Assembly: GCF_001522545.3 (NCBI RefSeq)
Contig: NC_031797.1
Span: 729,507-793,506 of the forward strand
From: Parus major
Lineage: Eukaryota; Chordata; Aves; Passeriformes; Paridae
Direction: 5' to 3'
DNA: 64,000 nt
Part shown: positions 61,501-64,000 of the stretch, in pieces
Position numbering within the stretch: the first letter of the stretch is position 1
How the letters are laid out: every line of letters begins with the position of its first letter
Made by a program: the position numbers and the translations under genes
Notes under the pieces: model-generated
Seen by the model: only the letters and a program-made list of their open reading frames with translations
What the model was told of the DNA's origin: nothing
Databases searched by the model: none

Positions 61501-63908
61501 AAATATTTGAAATGTATCGAGACCCTTGGCTAAACTTGGGTGTCTGCATGACATGCAAAGGTATCCAGGTGTGCTTGGAATGGCAGCCAGCAAAGCCAGG
61601 AGAAATTTTATGTATGCAATCAGGCCAGTGTTTAAAAAAAATCCAGGAAGTCTACAAAGGAATAAAGTCACCAAAATCCATTATAAAATCACAGCAAGAA
61701 TATAATCAAATGCAATCAGAGGCAACGCTTCAGGGTTATTTATAGCATTAATTAGTGTTTCAGTTAAGCCTTTCCATTTTAAGGCTCTGTCAGTGCTAAA
61801 TGTTGGAATAAAAAAGACTGTGTTGGTTGTTAGGGAAATTCTGCCTTGAGGGATCATTTTAAAATTAAACAGTTGCTTCTTGCTGTTGTAGGACACGGTG
61901 TCAGTACACAGACCCAGCTTTTATGCAGAGCGATTCTTCAAATTCATGACCAACACAGTATTTCGAAAGAATTCCTGTAAGTACCAAGTGCAGGGGCTGA
62001 TGTGCTGTGAGCCTTTACCTTGGCCTTGCTGCTGCAGCCCTCACAAGGAGTCTGAGCTGGAACCAGAGCAGGGTTTTCCACTGTGGTACAGCTGAGAGAG
62101 CTGGGGGTGTTCAGCCTTCTCTCAGGAGACTTTAGAGCCCCTCCCAGTGCTTAAAGGGGGCTTAGAAAAAGGAGGGGAAGGACTTTTTATGCCGGCAGAT
62201 AGTGACAGGCATGGGGCAATGTTTTTGAGCTGCCAGGGTTAGATTAGAAGTTAGGAAATCAGAGGGTGGGCAGGCCCTGGCACAGGGTGCCCAGAGCAGC
62301 TGTGGCTGCCCCTGGATCCCTGGAAGTGTCCAAGGCCAGGCTGGACAGTGCTTGCAGCAACCTGCTCTAGTGCCCATGTCCCTGCCCATGGAGGGGGTGG
62401 AATGAGATGGGTTTTTAAGGTCCCTTCCAACCCAAAATATGCCATGATACAGAACAAAACAATGAACTGCAGAGCCCTCAGATTGTCATGGCTTGCCTTG
62501 GTCTGCTCAGACTCCCACCCAGTCCCTGCACCTGATCTGGGTTCAGTCCAGGAGGGATGTATGTGAGGGCAGAGCCTCTCCTTGTGAAGAGAAAAATTCT
62601 TTTAGTGTGACAGTAGCTGGTGGTGGTACTTTGACTGTCTCTCTCCCTCCCCCAGCTCTGAAGTCATCCCCCTCAAAGAAAGGGCGTAGTGCCTTGCTGG
62701 CCGTGAAGACAGCAGGTCCCACCGCGGCGTTCTCAGCCAGCCAGCTGGCCTCTGACAAGGATGACACCCAGTACGACCTGCGGGCAGCCAGGAGTTACCC
62801 CACGCTTGACGATGAAGGTGACAGCCCCGCTCCGGGTGTTGGCTCTGTGCTTACCCTCTCTTTCCTAGCAGTTCCTTAGGATCCTCCCTTGTTCTCATCA
62901 AGTTCCCCACTGTGCACCGACTGCAGATCTTTGCTCATGGATAGCTCTTCATTGCATGTCTTGCTGTGCTTTGCAGGTGCTAAACCTAACCAGGACAGGG
63001 AAGAAGGTAAGAGTACATTGTTTTGTTGCAGCACCAGCAGGTACTTGATGCTACCTCTGCATCAAAGGAGACCAAATCCCTTCTTTGCAGCACTGTGGGG
63101 TTCTGCACTAAAAATGGTCGCCTGCATCACTGCTGCAAGACAGCTGCTGCCAAGGGGCACCATAAATCATAGCCCAAAAGCCAACAAAAAGTTGCATTTT
63201 CTACTGTTTAAAAAATATGGAGGGGGGTGTGGGGGTGTGTGACTGGGAACTGCAGCACTCCAATGACACTGTTTGGGCAGTTATAACAGGCAGGATCTTG
63301 CCATTGGAAAACAGAGGAATGGGCTGGTTCTGTGCTGCCTTTCCTTCACTTCTGTCTGGCTACATCTATCTGACAAGCTCCTCCAGTGTATGGGTGTTGG
63401 ATTGCTCCCTGTGCAAAACACTGAACACTCAGTTCATGTCTTAATTCACTTGGATATTTATCCCTGGTGATCCAAGCCTTTAATCCAGCTTTGGTCACCA
63501 TGAGAAGTCTTCATTGGCATTCTATTCCCTGCCTGTTGTGCTGGAAGTGGTGCTGACTGGCTCTCTCCAGAGGACACCTTGGGAGAGGCTGTCATGTTCA
63601 TGGACTCAGCCAAACTTCCTGCCTGTCTGTGGTTTGAGTGCCCAGTCCCAGTGCGGGCGTGCAGGTTCACAGTGGAACAGCCTCACAAGGGGCTGGTGTA
63701 GTCAGTGTTGGTGTTTGACTGAATCATATCTTCTTCCTGCCTCTCCCCTGCCCTGCTCTGGGCCAGCAGGCAGGCCAGACCTACTCCCTTGCACTCCTCC
63801 TTCCTTTGAAGAAGCTACCACAGCCTCCATAGCCACGACACTATCGTCAACATCTCTCTCTGTTCCTGAGCGATCCCCCTCGGAGACCTCTGAGCAGCCC
63901 AGGTACAG
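24850..63908 (+). CDS. PIP5K1C: Phosphatidylinositol-4-phosphate 5-kinase type I gamma (partial at 3' end)
   Basis: Thirteen coding exons: 24850-24949, 50006-50037, 52224-52310, 52613-52743, 53343-53460, 55486-55638, 58203-58502, 59020-59225, 60366-60449, 60900-60948, 61892-61976, 62656-62817, 63770-63908. They give about 548 residues in phase, very close to human PIP5K1C from TTYKK onward. The enzyme makes PI(4,5)P2 from PI4P at the plasma membrane, synapses and talin-bound adhesions. The kinase core covers about residues 75-440. It shows the [16 protein letters not shown] strand-loop with the ATP lysine, [14 protein letters not shown], the catalytic [13 protein letters not shown] motif, the GIIDILQSY metal-binding motif, and an activation/specificity loop region at [17 protein letters not shown]. 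The tail contains [12 protein letters not shown] and [20 protein letters not shown]. The start is the first Met in the CpG island ([16 protein letters not shown], as human). The last exon seen ends in phase 2 at 63908; the talin-binding end lies outside the window. Confidence 0.95.
26168..26250 (-). mobile_element. CR1 LINE 3' tail fragment
   Basis: A short, diverged match to the last 80 bases or so of CR1 (AGTCACATAACAGTTTGG, then the GAAGGGACCATAAGG block and TTGTTCCACCC). Confidence 0.65.
29677..29755. repeat. 79-bp duplicated segment, copy 1
   Basis: Matches 31822-31900 at 78 of 79 positions in direct orientation; the one difference is C here and T at 31873. It includes about 45 bp of unique flank plus the first bases of the CR1 tail. 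Confidence 0.9.
29722..29845 (-). mobile_element. CR1 LINE 3' tail fragment
   Basis: The CR1 terminus AATCACAGAATGAAGGAATG, followed by GGTTTGGGTGGGAAGGGACC and the CTAGACCAGGGTGCTCC block. Its outer end lies inside the 79-bp segment shared with 31822-31900. Confidence 0.8.
31822..31900. repeat. 79-bp duplicated segment, copy 2 (CR1 stub)
   Basis: The second copy of the segment at 29677-29755. Here the CR1 sequence stops abruptly after GGTTTGGGTGGGAA and continues into unrelated sequence, so this copy is a truncated derivative. Confidence 0.9.
32700..32712 (+). repeat. Poly(T) run
   Basis: An uninterrupted T run of about 12 bases in PIP5K1C intron 1. It is a simple repeat with nothing else attached. 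Confidence 0.8.
34067..34235 (-). mobile_element. CR1 LINE 3' tail fragment
   Basis: CATAGAGTCATAGAATCTCC and GGTTGGAAGGGACCCACAAG followed by GATCACTGAGTCCAGCTC are a CR1 subfamily terminus. The copy continues to about the GAACTCTGGCAGAGTTCAGG block before the match fades. Confidence 0.75.
35708..36225 (-). mobile_element. CR1 LINE tail, about 520 bp, GC-rich young subfamily
   Basis: From the terminus TCATAGATTCCTGGAATATC through GAGCATCCCTGAGAGCGCTG to the CTGCAGCCTTGTACTGATTG region. It is much more GC-rich than its surroundings. It is nearly identical in inverse orientation to part of the copy at 46192-46380. Confidence 0.85.
37848..38392 (+). mobile_element. CR1 LINE 3' tail, about 545 bp
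   Basis: Recognisable tail blocks in plus orientation: GAGAGGCTGGAGCATGTCCA, GGGGCTCAGCCTGGAGAAAA, CCTGGAAGTGTTCAATAAAC, and the end ACCTTAATGATTCTATGATT. This is one of the longest CR1 copies in the window. Confidence 0.85.
39998..40575 (-). mobile_element. CR1 LINE 3' tail, about 580 bp
   Basis: Starts at the CR1 terminus (GGAATCACAGAATAGTTTGG) and extends through the CAACCTGTGCCAGGGCC block, the TTGTCCAGAGTTTCTCTC block and beyond to the AGGATCCATCTGGATC region. Confidence 0.85.
40838..40905 (-). mobile_element. CR1 LINE terminus fragment
   Basis: A short CR1 end: ATCATAGAATCATGGAACCA then GGTTGGAAAAGACCTGCAAG. Confidence 0.75.
45235..45552 (+). mobile_element. CR1 LINE 3' tail
   Basis: Blocks GGAGAGGGACTTTGGACAAG, GCAAAGAAGTTCTTCCCTGT, CTGGTCTAGTGGAAGGT and the end CATTCCATGATTTG in plus orientation. 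Confidence 0.8.
45768..45867 (-). mobile_element. CR1 LINE terminus fragment
   Basis: TTTCATAGAATCCTGGAATG, GGTTTGGGTTGAAAGGGACC and CCATGGGCAGGGACACCTTC, about 100 bp of the CR1 end in minus orientation. Confidence 0.8.
46192..46380 (+). mobile_element. CR1 LINE tail, same subfamily as 35708-36225
   Basis: A GC-rich CR1 segment in plus orientation ending ATTCTAGGATTCTGTGAT. About 125 bp is almost identical to the reverse complement of 35765-35889. Confidence 0.85.
46495..46632 (-). mobile_element. CR1 LINE internal fragment
   Basis: The blocks GGACACCTTCCACTAGACCA and GGCAACCTGTGCCAGGGCCT mark a minus-strand CR1 piece that lacks the terminal 3' end. Confidence 0.75.
48330..48375 (+). repeat. 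T/G-rich simple repeat
   Basis: Runs of T broken by G (GGTTTTTTTTTTTG type) over about 45 bp just upstream of a CR1 tail. Confidence 0.75.
48452..48805 (-). mobile_element. CR1 LINE 3' tail, about 350 bp
   Basis: Begins ATCATGGAATCTTGGAATG, then GGAAGGGACCTTAAAGTTCA, the CATGGGCAGGGACACC block, the GCCCATCTAACCCTGCC block and the CCTTGTCCAAAGTCCC block. Confidence 0.85.
53517..53704 (+). mobile_element. CR1 LINE 3' tail in PIP5K1C intron
   Basis: From GGCACAGGTTGCCCAGAGAA to the CATTCTGTGATTCC terminus, about 190 bp and well preserved. It lies 56 bases after the donor of the exon ending at 53460. Confidence 0.85.
54882..54986 (+). mobile_element. CR1 LINE terminus fragment
   Basis: GGTTGGATGGAGCTTGGAGC through GATGATCTTTAAGGTCAT to the ACCATTCTGGG end, about 105 bp. 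Confidence 0.75.
56004..56390 (-). mobile_element. CR1 LINE 3' tail, about 390 bp
   Basis: ATCGTAGAATAGTAAAACTC, GGTTGGAAAAGACCACCAAG, then the CTCAAGTGCCACAGCC and ACTTGAGGCTATTTTC blocks. It is the same older subfamily as the copy near 20.8 kb. Confidence 0.85.
56923..57113 (+). mobile_element. CR1 LINE 3' tail fragment
   Basis: GGCCCTGGCACAGGCTTCTC, GGTTGGATGGGGCTTGGAGC and the end CCTGAGATTCTGTGAG in plus orientation. Confidence 0.85.
62090..62455 (+). mobile_element. CR1 LINE 3' tail, about 365 bp
   Basis: AGCTGAGAGAGCTGGGGGTG, GGACTTTTTATGCCGGCAGA and AGCAACCTGCTCTAGTG, ending at ATATGCCATGATAC. It lies in the intron before the exon at 62656. Confidence 0.85.
62977..63006 (+). CDS. 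PIP5K1C: Candidate 30-nt in-frame alternative exon of PIP5K1C
   Basis: Acceptor CTTGCTGTGCTTTGCAG and donor GAAG|GTAAGAG enclose exactly 30 nt. Entering in phase 1 and leaving in phase 1, it would insert ten residues ([10 protein letters not shown]) between DDEG and RPDLLP with no stop. The human protein I recall goes straight from DEG to RPDLL, so this would be a cassette. UGC motifs just upstream of the acceptor resemble those of SRRM4-type neuronal microexons. It is not in the main gene model above. Confidence 0.5.
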
Positions 63909-64000
63909 GTGAGGACACTTCCCCTGCTCCCACTGGTGTCGAGTGGCTGCCATTCCTCTCTGTGCTGCAGATCCCAGCAGGCTGCCCTGCACACTGGAAT

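Noticed and set aside
63774..63908. Alternative acceptor for the last PIP5K1C exon (second CAG at 63771-63773)
   Set aside because: It would shift the frame and lose [11 protein letters not shown], which matches human. The AG at 63768-63769 is correct.

Overview
This window is nuclear DNA from a bird. It is intron-rich and vertebrate-like, with GT-AG splice sites, CpG-island promoters and many truncated CR1 (chicken repeat 1) LINE tails, the typical avian interspersed repeat. The gene order PIP5K1C - TJP3 - APBA3 - MRPL54 and all four relative orientations match human 19p13.3. From general knowledge this block lies on an avian microchromosome (chromosome 28 in chicken). No species can be named from the sequence alone.

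Layout. (1) 36-3018, minus: the 5' part of a MALT1-like paracaspase, with a death domain, two Ig domains and the start of the caspase-like domain; it runs off the left edge. (2) 4966-6010, minus: MRPL54, a mitochondrial large-ribosomal-subunit protein, complete in three exons. (3) 6155-11930, plus: APBA3 (X11gamma/Mint3), complete in ten exons, sharing a 144-bp CpG-rich divergent promoter with MRPL54. (4) 13162-20008, minus: TJP3 (ZO-3), 19 coding exons, tail-to-tail with APBA3. Two further upstream exons could extend it into the CpG island near 23.5 kb. (5) 24850-63908, plus: PIP5K1C, exon 1 in the same CpG island, an intron 1 of about 25 kb full of CR1 fragments, then the whole kinase core and part of the C-terminal tail. 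The last exons lie beyond the right edge.

Exon boundaries were set by hand from splice sites. Reading phase was carried through every junction, and the proteins agree with what I know of the human orthologues. The genes are not an operon. TJP3 is a tight-junction scaffold, PIP5K1C makes PI(4,5)P2 at membranes and adhesions, APBA3 is a PTB/PDZ adaptor, MRPL54 acts in mitochondria, and the paracaspase-like gene is probably immune signalling.

Main points for a second look: a paracaspase paralogue in this synteny block; an unrecognised 30-nt in-frame exon candidate in the PIP5K1C tail; an in-phase N-terminal extension of TJP3 from the CpG island; an array of RFX X-box-like palindromes between TJP3 and PIP5K1C; and a 79-bp near-identical duplication within PIP5K1C intron 1. 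No RNA genes, CRISPR arrays or bacterial-type elements were seen.
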